DNA of 48,661 bases, taken from the NCBI GenBank assembly GCA_014382535.1, contig JACNJN010000110.1, positions 1-48,661 of the forward strand, given 5' to 3'. A model generated the notes under the pieces. It ran no database searches, was not told the origin of the DNA, and saw only the letters and a program-made list of their open reading frames with translations. The stretch comes from Candidatus Desulfolinea nitratireducens (GTDB taxonomy: Bacteria; Chloroflexota; Anaerolineae; Anaerolineales; Villigracilaceae). Shown here in pieces: positions 8,437 through 17,071 of this stretch (its first letter is position 1; the number at the start of each line of letters is the position of its first letter). Both the position numbers and the translations under genes were made by a program.

Positions 8437-9603
8437 CTACCGCCCAACACTAACCCCAAATGGTGTCGCTACCCACACAGCCCCATCCGGGGCAATCGCG
8501 ATCGCGCGGATATAATTATCAGCCAGGCCATCCAATTTTGTGATGGTAGTGATTTGCCCGTTTTGCATTAGAACCAATCCAGCATCTGTGCCGATCCAGA
8601 CACGATTATCAGCATAGACAGCCAGAGAGAGAATCCGATCACTGGGTAAGCCACTGATGGTTGTGTAACATTTTGGGTCGTCAAAGCTAAAGTTACGAAC
8701 TGCTTCTGGTGGCAAGAACATTAATCCATCCAAAGCCCCCACCCACAAACCACCCTCCGGGGCCAGGGCAAAGGATGTGATTGTATTACTGATAACCCCA
8801 TCCGTCATCCTTCTCACTTCCCATTGATCATCACCCGTATCAAGAGTATTTGATTCGGACAGACGCCAGATCCCACCCCGGCCGCTATTCGCCCGCACCG
8901 TGCCCTCAGGCGTGACCCCGAACCAGATCCCGGCCGATCCCAGATCTATTATCGCGCTGACAATATCGCCGGCCATCCGTTGACGGGTTGGTAAATAGTT
9001 TTGCAGGAGATCATCCGCTTTATTCGGGGTCTTCTTGTCATCTAAACTTGCAGCGCCATTTCCAAATGCCCAATCAGAGCCTGCACCAACGATCCCGGCC
9101 CAAATCCTTTCACCCTCATCAATGGATAGCACCTGAATATATCCGACAGGCAAGTCCTCTGCTTCGGTAAAATGCGTCCACGTATCGCCATCAAAGCGGG
9201 ATATCCCCAGATCACTGCCAAACCAGGCCGTACCCCTTGGATCTACAGCCACAGACATGGTCAGGTTGCTCAATAAGCCATCCTGATCGGTGAATGTTGC
9301 CCAATCAACCCCGTCATAATAGGACACTCCCCTCCCTGTGCCGATCCATACCCCCCCCGCAGGGTCAATCCCCAATGATGTGACACTATCAGCGGGTAAG
9401 CCATCCTTCTGATTATATGATTGCCAGCTCATTGATGGCATATCCTGCATTTCCAATCTCCCCAAACTTTCAGGCTTGCAGGGCATCTGCGTTGATAGAG
9501 GAACGGATCTTGATCCGCAAGCAGTTAACAGAAAGCAAGCAGAAATAAAAAAATAATTTTGGATTTTGATCTTCTGGGAACTTGGGTTTTTCATATCTAC
9601 CAA
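8437..9603 (-). CDS. Lipoprotein with two-component-regulator-type beta-propeller repeats
   Basis: A 388-residue exported protein. A signal peptide ends in a lipobox (FFISACFLLTAC, Cys near residue 29), predicting a lipid-anchored extracytoplasmic protein. The rest is a series of about seven propeller blades with the Reg_prop pattern: DGLP/L.S..V.S.A.D..G.VWIGT..G....DG..W, for example SLGIDPAGGVWIGTGRGVSY and SLAVYADNRVWIGTDAGLVL. In hybrid two-component sensors these blades form the periplasmic ligand-sensing part, but here there is no kinase, so it may be a free-standing sensor or adhesion module. ATG 9594 (MKNPSSQK) is a likely alternative start. It converges on the nucleotidyltransferase gene. 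Confidence 0.8.
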   Translation of the reverse strand: MVDMKNPSSQKIKIQNYFFISACFLLTACGSRSVPLSTQMPCKPESLGRLEMQDMPSMSWQSYNQKDGLPADSVTSLGIDPAGGVWIGTGRGVSYYDGVDWATFTDQDGLLSNLTMSVAVDPRGTAWFGSDLGISRFDGDTWTHFTEAEDLPVGYIQVLSIDEGERIWAGIVGAGSDWAFGNGAASLDDKKTPNKADDLLQNYLPTRQRMAGDIVSAIIDLGSAGIWFGVTPEGTVRANSGRGGIWRLSESNTLDTGDDQWEVRRMTDGVISNTITSFALAPEGGLWVGALDGLMFLPPEAVRNFSFDDPKCYTTISGLPSDRILSLAVYADNRVWIGTDAGLVLMQNGQITTITKLDGLADNYIRAIAIAPDGAVWVATPFGVSVGR

Positions 9604-9756
9604 TAAAATCTTCTTGAAACTATATTAGACTGCTAGCAAAAGCCCCTTTTTGACACTGCTCTAGCCGCCGTCCTTTGCTATAGCATCCTTTAGGGCGGCG
9701 GCGGGGACGCCGCCGGGAGCACTTATGCAAGAGGTCTATTCTTTAAAATTCCTTAT
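9604..9756. other. Intergenic DNA with GC-rich hairpin
   Basis: Contains a strong GC palindrome (GGCGGC...GCCGCC, about 9693-9715) in otherwise AT-rich DNA, plus a related GCCGCCGTCC stretch near 9665. It has no U tract. It may be a small palindromic repeat or a weak terminator for the genes upstream on the minus strand. Confidence 0.4.
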
Positions 9757-10409
9757 TTATCTTACATTCTCCCTCTTCACCAGCTTTTCCAACCGTACCA
9801 GAAGCCTGATCAACCTGCTATTGGTCATCTTGCCCAAAGTATTGACAAATTCATCCCTGTGCGCCAGCTCTTCCGCTGTAAAGCTCTCTTTCAAGATCTC
9901 ATTCTTGAATTCCTGGGAATCACGATCTTCAGGAACCTCCCAGGATTTCAGTGGCTCAGTGGCAATTTGTTGGGCCTCGCCTAAATGAAAGTGCTCATTA
10001 ACAACTGTTCCCATCCCTTTGGTCGAGATGGGCCAGGTCGCATCCACGATCATCCCCCCTCTGGCAATTCAAGGATCAGATAATTATGCACATCCACAAA
10101 GCGGCCATCTGACTGTTTGAGCAATGTTCGCAGTTTACCAAAGGTTTTCTTCGGATCGATAGTTTCCACGGCTGTGCAGGCGATCAAACGGGAGACATAC
10201 CCCAGTTCAGCAAATAGTGCTTTAAGCAGATAATGTTTCCCTGAACAGGTCCCGCGCCACTCCTCTATTATTATTTCTGGTTCGCGGGAGCTGGCCCTGG
10301 TATAGGGGATATCCCGTACCAGCTGAAAGGCTCTCTCTAGATCAATTTCATCACCCCTTTTGAGAAGCCCTTTTTCAATCGCCTTCGACTGCATTATTTC
10401 AAGCAGCAT
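9757..10409 (-). pseudogene. Transglutaminase-like protein, split by a frameshift at a G run
   Basis: Two overlapping minus-strand ORFs (10050-10409, 119 residues; 9757-10053, 98 residues) together carry one transglutaminase-like cysteine protease fold. The first holds the catalytic Cys (WRGTCSGKHYLLKALFAELG) and His (FVDVHNYLIL); the second begins MIVDATWP, which supplies the catalytic Asp of the C-H-D triad. The break is at a run of six G (complement of 10054-10059). One more G would join the ORFs as ...ELPEGG-MIVDATWP.... So this is either a recent frameshift, a sequencing error or programmed slippage. The ATGA overlap would allow a coupled two-subunit reading, but splitting a catalytic triad this way would be unusual. 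Intact, the protein would have about 215 residues. Confidence 0.75.
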
Positions 10410-10477
10410 AATTAATCACTTATATCTTTGGGCATAATGATTAATATGGCCAAGCACCAACAAAGAGGCCTCCACCA

Positions 10478-10774
10478 TTATTCTTCCTGTCCCTGATAGT
10501 AGCGGATCGCATCCTTGATCTCTTGCGCACCACCTTTCATCAGTCCATTGATGAAGATCGGCTGTGAACCCCCCGTGGTCTCGACGGTGATATCAGCAAA
10601 AAAGATCCCTGAGTTCAATTTAACCGAAGCGATCTTGCCATAAGAGATGATCTCCTCATCTGAACCAAAGATACGGCGTTTGACAAAGTGGATTCCATCC
10701 TCTGCAACGGTGACTTCGTCTGGGAAAAGAAAATTGCCGGAGGTCAATCTGCTTGAAGCATAGCGTTTGTTCAT
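10478..10774 (-). CDS. Small PH-like domain protein
   Basis: A protein of about 98 residues from ATG 10774 (MNKRYASSRLTSGNF). This start is preferred because GAGGA lies 9 nt upstream; ATG 10789 would place the same Shine-Dalgarno inside the gene. The alternating beta pattern (EVTVAEDGIHFVKRRIFGSD, then SYGKIASVKLNSGIFFADITV) followed by a C-terminal helix (AQEIKDAIRYYQGQ) fits a bacterial PH-like domain. It has no signal peptide or membrane helix. Function unknown; PH-like folds mostly bind proteins or lipids. Confidence 0.7.
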   Translation of the reverse strand: MNKRYASSRLTSGNFLFPDEVTVAEDGIHFVKRRIFGSDEEIISYGKIASVKLNSGIFFADITVETTGGSQPIFINGLMKGGAQEIKDAIRYYQGQEE

Positions 10775-11073
10775 TTTTTTAATCCTCATTTTCTAGGTTA
10801 AGGTAGGTTAAAAAAGTATAGCATAATTACCTCAGAATAGCGTCCCCCGTTAGATTAAATTTTGGTTCTTTGGCTTTTTTATGTGGTGACTTGACGAAAA
10901 GTGCGTCGCACCAGCATTAACGAGATTGGTCCATCTCTTGAACATCGCCTGATTAAAGGGAATCAACTCAAAGGTCAGGTGCGACGCGCTCCTTTCCCAC
11001 CCGATAACTCAAAGAGCCTAATTTTATCCAAATCCTCATAAAGCTGATATGTTTCACAGCCACCCATCTCAGG
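10775..11073. other. Intergenic region with long inverted repeat
   Basis: No gene seen. GCGTCGCACC at 10903-10912 is complementary to GGTGCGACGC at 10979-10988, with weaker pairing outside (AAAAGT against GCTCCTTT). The arrangement looks like a small degenerate palindromic repeat of about 100 bp. Confidence 0.45.
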
Positions 11074-11079
11074 TATAAT
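11074..11079 (+). promoter_or_regulatory. TATAAT -10 box, leaderless-type start of the pfkB-parAB block
   Basis: AGGTATAAT ends 6 nt before ATG 11086. A TTTCAC at 11052-11057, 16 nt upstream, is a plausible -35. The transcript would start at about the ATG, without a leader. Confidence 0.55.
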
Positions 11080-11085
11080 CTAGCC

Positions 11086-11937
11086 ATGCTCAATCTCTCC
11101 ACCTTTGAAAAAATAGATTACCTTGTAATCGGTCATATTTCTCTGGATTTAACCCCGGCGGGCGAGCAGCTTGGCGGGACAGCGGCCTATGCCGCACTCA
11201 CAGCCCGGGCCCTTGGTTTGCGTGTGGGAGTCGTAACCAGCTTCAATCCTGATCATATCTCCCTGGAAGCATTCAAAGATATTCTTGTTTACGTGATCCC
11301 ATCCAAAGAAACGACCAGTTTTGAGATTGATGATGCCCCCTCATACCGTCAACTTATGCTGAAAGGGCGCGCCGCGCAAATTCAATACGAACAGGTGCCA
11401 GAGGTCTGGCAGCGTACATCGATCATCCACCTGGGACCTATCGACCAGGAGATTGACTCACAACTGCCTGCAGGCTTTGCCCCCGCATTGCTCGGATTGA
11501 CACCCCAGGGCTGGTTGCGCAGTTGGGGACCAGATGGGCATGTGGAACCGAAAAAATGGGCACAAATGGAGGCCAGCCTGAACCAGGCCAGCGCCGCTGT
11601 GTTGAGCATCGAAGATATAGGGGATGACGAGGAGATCATCGAAGAGATCTCCCTCGCCAGCCGCATTCTTGCTCTTACAGAAGGCAGCGCGGGCGCAAGG
11701 ATTTATTGGAATCATGATCTGCGCCGTTTTCCTGCACCCAGCATGGATGTGGTCGACCCCACCGGCGCCGGCGATATTTTTGCAGCGGCTTTTTTCATCC
11801 GCCTGCACAGCACCCGAGACCCCTGGGAGGCAGCGCGTTTCGCTACTCGATTGGCAACTTATTCTGTTTCCCGCCGCGGGCTGGCGGGCATTCCCACCGA
11901 AGAAGAAATTCAACAATGCCAGATGGAGGTTTATTAG
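11086..11937 (+). CDS. PfkB-family carbohydrate kinase
   Basis: A 283-residue ribokinase-like kinase that phosphorylates a sugar or nucleoside with ATP. The N-terminal substrate-side glycine motif is present (LGGTAAYAALTARALGLRVG), as is the C-terminal signature VDPTGAGDIFAAAF, whose GAGD Asp is the catalytic base. It is slightly short for the family (about 300) and lacks an obvious lid insertion. It is the first gene of the co-directional block and its stop is only 3 bp before parA. Its exact substrate cannot be read from sequence. Confidence 0.85.
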   Translation: MLNLSTFEKIDYLVIGHISLDLTPAGEQLGGTAAYAALTARALGLRVGVVTSFNPDHISLEAFKDILVYVIPSKETTSFEIDDAPSYRQLMLKGRAAQIQYEQVPEVWQRTSIIHLGPIDQEIDSQLPAGFAPALLGLTPQGWLRSWGPDGHVEPKKWAQMEASLNQASAAVLSIEDIGDDEEIIEEISLASRILALTEGSAGARIYWNHDLRRFPAPSMDVVDPTGAGDIFAAAFFIRLHSTRDPWEAARFATRLATYSVSRRGLAGIPTEEEIQQCQMEVY

Positions 11938-11940
11938 TTC

Positions 11941-12711
11941 ATGGCACGTATTTATACACTCGTAAATCAAAAAGGCGGTGTCGCTAAAACAACCACCGCC
12001 ATCAATCTTGGCGCATATCTCGCCCTACATGGACAGCGAGTGCTGATCGTGGATATTGATCCTCAAGCCAATGCAACATCCTGCCTCGGTATCGATAAAC
12101 ATAGTGTGGAAAACGGCTCATACCAGGCATTATTGGGTGGGCAACCTCCCGCCTCATTGATCCTGAAAAATGAACGCCTTAATCTCTCCCTTTTGCCTTC
12201 TTCACCGGCATTGGCTGGGGCAGAGGTCGAACTGGTCGATGAAAGCGGGCGGGAAACCCGGTTGAAAAATGCGCTGACTTTATTAAACGATCAATACGAT
12301 TATATTCTCATCGATTGCCCCCCCTCTCTGGGGTTGCTGACGATCAATGGCTTAATGGCAGCTCAGGATGGTGTCATCATTCCCGTACAATGTGAATATC
12401 TCGCCCTGGAGGGACTCGGTCAACTGACAGAGACGATTCAAAAAGTACGCTCGGCTCTTTACCCGGAATTGCGCGTGCGTGGCGTTATTCTAACAATGTT
12501 CGACCGTCGAACAAATCTCGCCAACGACGTGGTCACAGAAGTGAATAAGCACTTCCCCAAGCTGGTATTCAAGACCGTCATTCCGCGTAATATCCGCCTG
12601 GCAGAGGCGCCCTCCTATGGCTTACCGATCTCCGCTTATGCTCCCGAATCTGTTGGGGCAATGGCATATGATGCCTTCGCAAAGGAATTATTGGCAGGGG
12701 ATTTGAACTGA
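11941..12711 (+). CDS. parA: Chromosome partitioning ATPase ParA/Soj
   Basis: A 256-residue ParA ATPase. It shows the deviant Walker A motif KGGVAKTTTAINLG at residues 11-24, Walker A' (VDIDPQANATSCLG), and Walker B YILIDCPPSLG. It forms ATP-dependent dimers on the nucleoid and moves ParB-parS complexes during chromosome segregation. Lack of an N-terminal HTH marks it as chromosomal type Ia/Soj-like rather than plasmid P1-like. It is followed 49 bp later by parB, with which it works. Confidence 0.95.
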   Translation: MARIYTLVNQKGGVAKTTTAINLGAYLALHGQRVLIVDIDPQANATSCLGIDKHSVENGSYQALLGGQPPASLILKNERLNLSLLPSSPALAGAEVELVDESGRETRLKNALTLLNDQYDYILIDCPPSLGLLTINGLMAAQDGVIIPVQCEYLALEGLGQLTETIQKVRSALYPELRVRGVILTMFDRRTNLANDVVTEVNKHFPKLVFKTVIPRNIRLAEAPSYGLPISAYAPESVGAMAYDAFAKELLAGDLN

Positions 12712-12760
12712 CCCTTACACAAGCTCTCTCCCTTTCAGGGAAAGTGGATTTGGAGAAAAT

Positions 12761-13615
12761 ATGGCAAAACGAAGTGGACTAGGCAAAGGGTTGGACTCGC
12801 TCATTACGAGTACTGAAACCTCCAGCGTACCAAAGCCTGATAGCGGCATTCAACAGGTTTCGATTGACAGGATTTCTCCAAACCCAAGACAACCTCGCAG
12901 CTATTTTGATGAGGAGGAATTGGAGCAATTGGCTGCTTCGATCCGTGAGCATGGGGTCATCCAGCCGCTGATTATCACTCCAAACGGTGATGGGTCTTAT
13001 TCGCTTATCGCCGGAGAACGTCGCCTGAAAGCCTCCCTCCAGGCCCAATTATCGAGCGTCCCGGTTGTGATCCGGCAAGTCAGCGACCAGCAACAGTTGG
13101 AGTGGGCATTGATCGAAAATGTCCAGCGCGCCGATTTGAGTCCCCTTGAAGAGGCTGAGGCTTATCATCAGCTGACCGATGAATTTGACCTTTCACATGA
13201 GGCCATCGCCAGGCAGGTTGGAAAAAGCCGCGTGGCCGTTACAAACACATTACGTTTGCGTAAACTTTCAGAACCGGTGAAAGCCGCTCTCGTGGATAAG
13301 TTGATCAGTGAGGGTCATGCCCGCGCCCTGCTGGGGCTTTCTGCTGCACAGGCACAGGAGGCAGCCTTGCAAACAGTGATCGCATTACGGCTCAACGTTC
13401 GCCAGACTGAGCAGTTGGTCAATAAACTAAATGGCGAAAAACCCGTCGCTAAAGAAAAGATTGCCAAATCACCAGAGGTGGTTGAGATCGAAAACCGCCT
13501 TCAATCGCGATTTGAGACCAAGGTTTCTATGCGTTATGCCAAAAAAGGCGGTAATATTACCTTATATTATTCCTCTGATGAAGATTTGGATGCTCTCCTT
13601 GAAAAACTTTTATAA
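12761..13615 (+). CDS. parB: Chromosome partitioning CTPase ParB/Spo0J
   Basis: A 284-residue ParB. The N-terminus MAKRSGLGKGLDSLI is the usual ParA-contact segment. Box I at about residues 83-92 contains IAGERRLKAS, the CTP-binding GERRxxA motif. Box II is ENVQRADLSPLEEAEAYHQL. The HTH for parS binding is LSHEAIARQVGKSRVAVTNT. The C-terminal 45 residues are the dimerisation domain. It loads onto parS as a sliding clamp and recruits SMC. No full parS site is visible in this window, only an 8-bp half-site at 11050-11057. Confidence 0.95.
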   Translation: MAKRSGLGKGLDSLITSTETSSVPKPDSGIQQVSIDRISPNPRQPRSYFDEEELEQLAASIREHGVIQPLIITPNGDGSYSLIAGERRLKASLQAQLSSVPVVIRQVSDQQQLEWALIENVQRADLSPLEEAEAYHQLTDEFDLSHEAIARQVGKSRVAVTNTLRLRKLSEPVKAALVDKLISEGHARALLGLSAAQAQEAALQTVIALRLNVRQTEQLVNKLNGEKPVAKEKIAKSPEVVEIENRLQSRFETKVSMRYAKKGGNITLYYSSDEDLDALLEKLL

Positions 13616-13708
13616 ATTTCTTGATTTTATTTCCTTGTTTTTATGCAAATTACCAATAGCTTTTTTTGAGGTCACCCAAAAAGCAAACGATACGGTATAG
13701 GCAAAATC

Positions 13709-14740
13709 ATGACAAATCCCAACCTTATGTTAATCCCTGAAATGCTGGTGCCTCGGCTGGGTGAACATCTGGTAAAGCAAGGTCATATTAGCGATGATGA
13801 TCTTAAAAAAGCACTTGCCTATCAACAAGAAAGAAAAACTAGCGGAAATATTTTACTCATCGGACAAACTCTTCTGGAGTTAAATATCGTTTCAAAAGAC
13901 TTGCTCGACAGGGCAATAACAGAGCAAATCTTACAACTACGCAGTGCGCTTCAGGATACAAATCGCAATCTGGAGCAGCATGTTCTGGAACGAACAGCTG
14001 AGCTTCAAAATGCCCTGGAAAAGCTCTCTGATCTCTCTGAGCTTAAGACCAATTTCATCTCAAATATCTCTCATGAATTGAGAACACCACTTACGGTGAT
14101 CAAAGGCTATCTTGATCTATTGGTCACTGAATCCTTGGGAGGGATTAACGAAGAACAAAAAGAGGCTGTAGAAATTAGTCGACAGGCCACAATTCGACTG
14201 GAAAGTCTGGTTGAAGATCTGATCATGGTCTCAATTTCCTCGCGAGGAGAGCTGACACTGAATCGAAAAATAATAGATATTCGACCCATTGCACACCTCG
14301 CTGTAGAGGCAGTCTCAAACAAAGCTGAAGATCGTGAAGTTTCTGTCGTTGAGGTGTTAGATGAGGTCCTTCCCACCATACACGCGGATAAGCAGAAATT
14401 GACCTGGGTACTGGGTCAGTTATTGGATAACGGAATCAAATTTACCCCTGCGGGTGGTCGCGTAGAATTGCGCATAGAACAAGAGGGTGAAAAACTGATA
14501 TCCATTATAGTCAGCGACACAGGGATAGGCATCCCTGTTGGACGTTTGAACGAATTATTCCGTCCTTTTCATCAATTAGATAACGCAGCATCACGACGCT
14601 ATGGCGGGATGGGATTGGGCTTGCTTCTGGTCCAACAGATCGTAGAGGCTCATGGATCGATGCTCGACATAAATTCTGTCGAAGGTAGGGGGACTACCAT
14701 CAAGTTCCCCTTATTGGCAGCGAGCGAAATTAAAGAATGA
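13709..14740 (+). CDS. Histidine kinase with N-terminal MshEN-like (c-di-GMP-motif) domain
   Basis: A 343-residue cytosolic sensor kinase with no membrane segment. Residues 13-37 read RLGEHLVKQGHISDDDLKKA followed by LAYQQ, matching the RLGxxLVxxGxIxxxxLxxALxxQ motif by which MshEN domains of pilus and secretion ATPases bind c-di-GMP. A second, looser copy follows (IGQTLLELNIVSKDLLDRAI). Then come a coiled coil (about 70-105), HisKA with the phospho-accepting His in ISHELRTPLTVIKG, and HATPase_c with N, G1 (DTGIGIP) and G2 (GGMGLGLLL) boxes. It is probably co-transcribed with the next kinase (13 bp gap) and a response regulator. c-di-GMP sensing is inferred from the motif. Confidence 0.9.
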   Translation: MTNPNLMLIPEMLVPRLGEHLVKQGHISDDDLKKALAYQQERKTSGNILLIGQTLLELNIVSKDLLDRAITEQILQLRSALQDTNRNLEQHVLERTAELQNALEKLSDLSELKTNFISNISHELRTPLTVIKGYLDLLVTESLGGINEEQKEAVEISRQATIRLESLVEDLIMVSISSRGELTLNRKIIDIRPIAHLAVEAVSNKAEDREVSVVEVLDEVLPTIHADKQKLTWVLGQLLDNGIKFTPAGGRVELRIEQEGEKLISIIVSDTGIGIPVGRLNELFRPFHQLDNAASRRYGGMGLGLLLVQQIVEAHGSMLDINSVEGRGTTIKFPLLAASEIKE

Positions 14741-14753
14741 GGGCAGCATTCCA

Positions 14754-15938
14754 ATGAAATATACTGACCCATCCATTGGATATAGCCTATGGCAAAATAC
14801 CGTCCAGGAAGAGGATTGGAAGGTTGCTCTTGATTTTTTAATCGCAACCTTGCGGGATGCACTTATTTTTGATAATTTTGCAATCTATATCACAGATAAA
14901 AGCGGGGGCACTTCCGAAATTGCCTATGCGCGGGCAATCGGAAGAGGCAAAAAAGCTGAGGCTGATGCAAGTTGGGGGGAAGAGATTGCAAACAAGGTGA
15001 TCTATAACGAGGAGATCACCCTGGAAGTACCCAAAAAGTCAGCTACAAATATAACAGACCGAGTTAAGGAACCTTACCTGATTGGCTTGCCACTTATAGC
15101 TTCAGGGAAATTGATCGGTGTACTTACGCTGGTCCGCTTTGGCGGCCCTGAATATAAGCCAGGACATATTGATCTTGCCACGCTTGCTGCAGCAGTAATC
15201 GCCTATATTTTCGAGAAGCGTGCCTTGCAAGAAAGCATTGCTGAACTTGAAGCAGCACAAAGACAAATGCGCTTGCAGGATGACTTTGTGGCAACCATTT
15301 CGCATGAGCTTCGCACCCCACTGGGTTTTATTAAAGGGTACAGCACCACTCTGCTGCGCGAGGATACTCTTTGGGATGAGGATACGCGTCGCGAGTTTTT
15401 GACCATCATCGACGAGGAAACCGATCATTTGACCGAGTTAATTGATAATATTCTCGAATCGGCACGACTTGAAAGCGGCACAGTAGAGATGAGTTTTCAA
15501 CCACTACGTCTTGATGCTTTGATCAGGGATATGATCACTCGCGTTAGGGCGCGTTATCCAAATCTTGAAGTTATATTTAGAAGCGAATCCTCCAAAATCA
15601 TTCAGGGAGATAATACGCGCTTGGCACAAGTTTTTGAAAATCTTTTCAGCAATGCTTTGAAATACGCCCCTCAATCAAGGATCGAGATCACTATTAAGGC
15701 GATCAATTCATCATCCATTCAGGTCGTTTTTGCGGACAATGGCGATGGAATCCCAGCCGAACATCTCCCTTATATTTTTGATCGCTTTTATCGCGTTCCA
15801 GATCATCCTGGCAAAACAGGGACCGGCCTGGGGTTATTCATTTGCAAACGGATTATTGATGTACATCATGGTAAGATTTGGGCAGAATCCAAGAAACAAA
15901 AGGGCACACAATTTATTATCGAATTACCTACACAATAA
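14754..15938 (+). CDS. GAF-domain histidine kinase
   Basis: A 394-residue soluble sensor kinase. Residues about 15-165 form a GAF-like sensor (LIATLRDALIFDNFAIYITD, later GLPLIASGKLIGVLTLVRFG). A coiled coil leads to HisKA (ISHELRTPLGFIKGYSTTLL) and HATPase_c with N box (NLFSNALKYAP), G1 (DNGDGIP), F box and G2 (GTGLGLFICK). It should autophosphorylate on the HisKA His and pass phosphate to the response regulator encoded 32 bp downstream. Ligand unknown. Two kinases before one regulator suggests that they integrate two inputs or form a heteromeric sensor. Confidence 0.92.
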   Translation: MKYTDPSIGYSLWQNTVQEEDWKVALDFLIATLRDALIFDNFAIYITDKSGGTSEIAYARAIGRGKKAEADASWGEEIANKVIYNEEITLEVPKKSATNITDRVKEPYLIGLPLIASGKLIGVLTLVRFGGPEYKPGHIDLATLAAAVIAYIFEKRALQESIAELEAAQRQMRLQDDFVATISHELRTPLGFIKGYSTTLLREDTLWDEDTRREFLTIIDEETDHLTELIDNILESARLESGTVEMSFQPLRLDALIRDMITRVRARYPNLEVIFRSESSKIIQGDNTRLAQVFENLFSNALKYAPQSRIEITIKAINSSSIQVVFADNGDGIPAEHLPYIFDRFYRVPDHPGKTGTGLGLFICKRIIDVHHGKIWAESKKQKGTQFIIELPTQ

Positions 15939-15970
15939 CATAAGATTTTTGGGTGAAGGAGAATAAAGCC

Positions 15971-16714
15971 ATGTCAAAACGCATCCTTGTTGTTGATGAT
16001 GAAATACGCTACCAACGTCTGTTGGACGCAAATTTGCAGACAGATGGATATGAGATAATCACTGCATCGAATGGTGTAGAAGCCATTGAACTATTTTCTT
16101 CGCAGCCTTTCGATTTGATTTTGCTTGATGTAATGATGCCCGAACTGGATGGATTTCAAACCTGTCAGCGTATCCGGGAGTATTCCAACGTTCCGATCAT
16201 CATGCTTACAGCCAAAGGGGATGAAAAAGATCGCGTTCGCGGTCTTGATCTAGGTGCAGATGATTATCTGGCTAAGCCTTTCTCTGCCACCGAATTACTT
16301 GCGCGGGTCCGTGCTGTCTTACGGCGAGCAGAGGTCACAACCAATATTACCCAAACACGCTATTTTTCCCATGAAGAAATCCGCGTCGACTTTGCCCGCG
16401 CTGAGGTCTGGCGAGATAACGAAAAAGATCCAATCCCGCTTTCAGCAACCGAGTACCGCCTCTTGCTACAATTTGTCCATAACGTGGGCAAGATCATGAG
16501 TGCAGAAGAGTTACTCACCAGCATTTGGGGGCCGGAATATCGCAACGAGAAAGAAATCCTGTGGGTCAGTATTGCCCGCTTAAGACAAAAACTTGAAAAG
16601 GATTCTCATGCCCCAACTCACATCGTTACACGCACTGGCTTAGGGTATCTTATGCCTCCAACAGATGATGATCAGTCAGGTAATAATAATATCGCTGAGG
16701 AGAAAAGCGAATAA
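15971..16714 (+). CDS. OmpR/PhoB-family response regulator
   Basis: A DNA-binding response regulator, about 247 residues from ATG 15971 (MSKRILVVDDE). This start is chosen because GAAGGAG lies 8 nt upstream; an upstream GTG at 15953 also opens the frame. The receiver domain has the acidic pocket (VVDDE), the phospho-acceptor Asp in LILLDVMMPELDGF, the switch Thr (IMLTAKG) and Lys (YLAKPFSATELLARV). The C-terminal winged helix (about 140-232) is PhoB-like, ending TRTGLGYLM. It is the likely output for the two kinases upstream. Confidence 0.93.
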   Translation: MSKRILVVDDEIRYQRLLDANLQTDGYEIITASNGVEAIELFSSQPFDLILLDVMMPELDGFQTCQRIREYSNVPIIMLTAKGDEKDRVRGLDLGADDYLAKPFSATELLARVRAVLRRAEVTTNITQTRYFSHEEIRVDFARAEVWRDNEKDPIPLSATEYRLLLQFVHNVGKIMSAEELLTSIWGPEYRNEKEILWVSIARLRQKLEKDSHAPTHIVTRTGLGYLMPPTDDDQSGNNNIAEEKSE

Positions 16715-16771
16715 TAATTTGGCAATAAGCTTAATCGCTCGTATATAACCAATAGTCACAGAGAGGTTGTC

Positions 16772-17071
16772 ATGACAATTGAAATTGACGATAAAGGAAA
16801 ATTTTTTACAGATATAATCACGAAAATCCCTACCCCTGTCCTTGTACAAACAACGACACATCTCATTAATGGAACAGTTCATGTCCGCAAGGATGCCCGA
16901 CTAAAAGATGAGCTTAACCAGGATATTGACTTTCTGGCTCTTACCGAAGCCGATGTTCTCAACCCAGAGGGGAAAGTTTTATATCACACTGAATTCATTG
17001 CCGTCCAAAAAAAACAGATTGTTTGGGTGATGCCCGATATAAATAGCAAGGAAGAAGAGAATCTGTCATGA
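16772..17071 (+). CDS. Small conserved protein upstream of CpaF-like ATPase
   Basis: A 99-residue soluble protein (TTHLINGTVHVRKDARLKDE, then FLALTEADVLNPEGKVLYHT). It is predicted to be a small beta-rich barrel; I do not assign a named family with confidence. It starts after a good AGAGAGG site and its stop overlaps the start of the CpaF gene by 4 bp (ATGA), implying translational coupling. A role as accessory or regulator of the ATPase is inference. Confidence 0.75.
   Translation: MTIEIDDKGKFFTDIITKIPTPVLVQTTTHLINGTVHVRKDARLKDELNQDIDFLALTEADVLNPEGKVLYHTEFIAVQKKQIVWVMPDINSKEEENLS

Noticed and set aside
11050-11057. TGTTTCAC upstream of the parAB block, possible parS
   Set aside because: Only the left half of the parS palindrome matches; the right half (AGCCACCC) does not, so this is at most a half-site and may be part of the -35 region.
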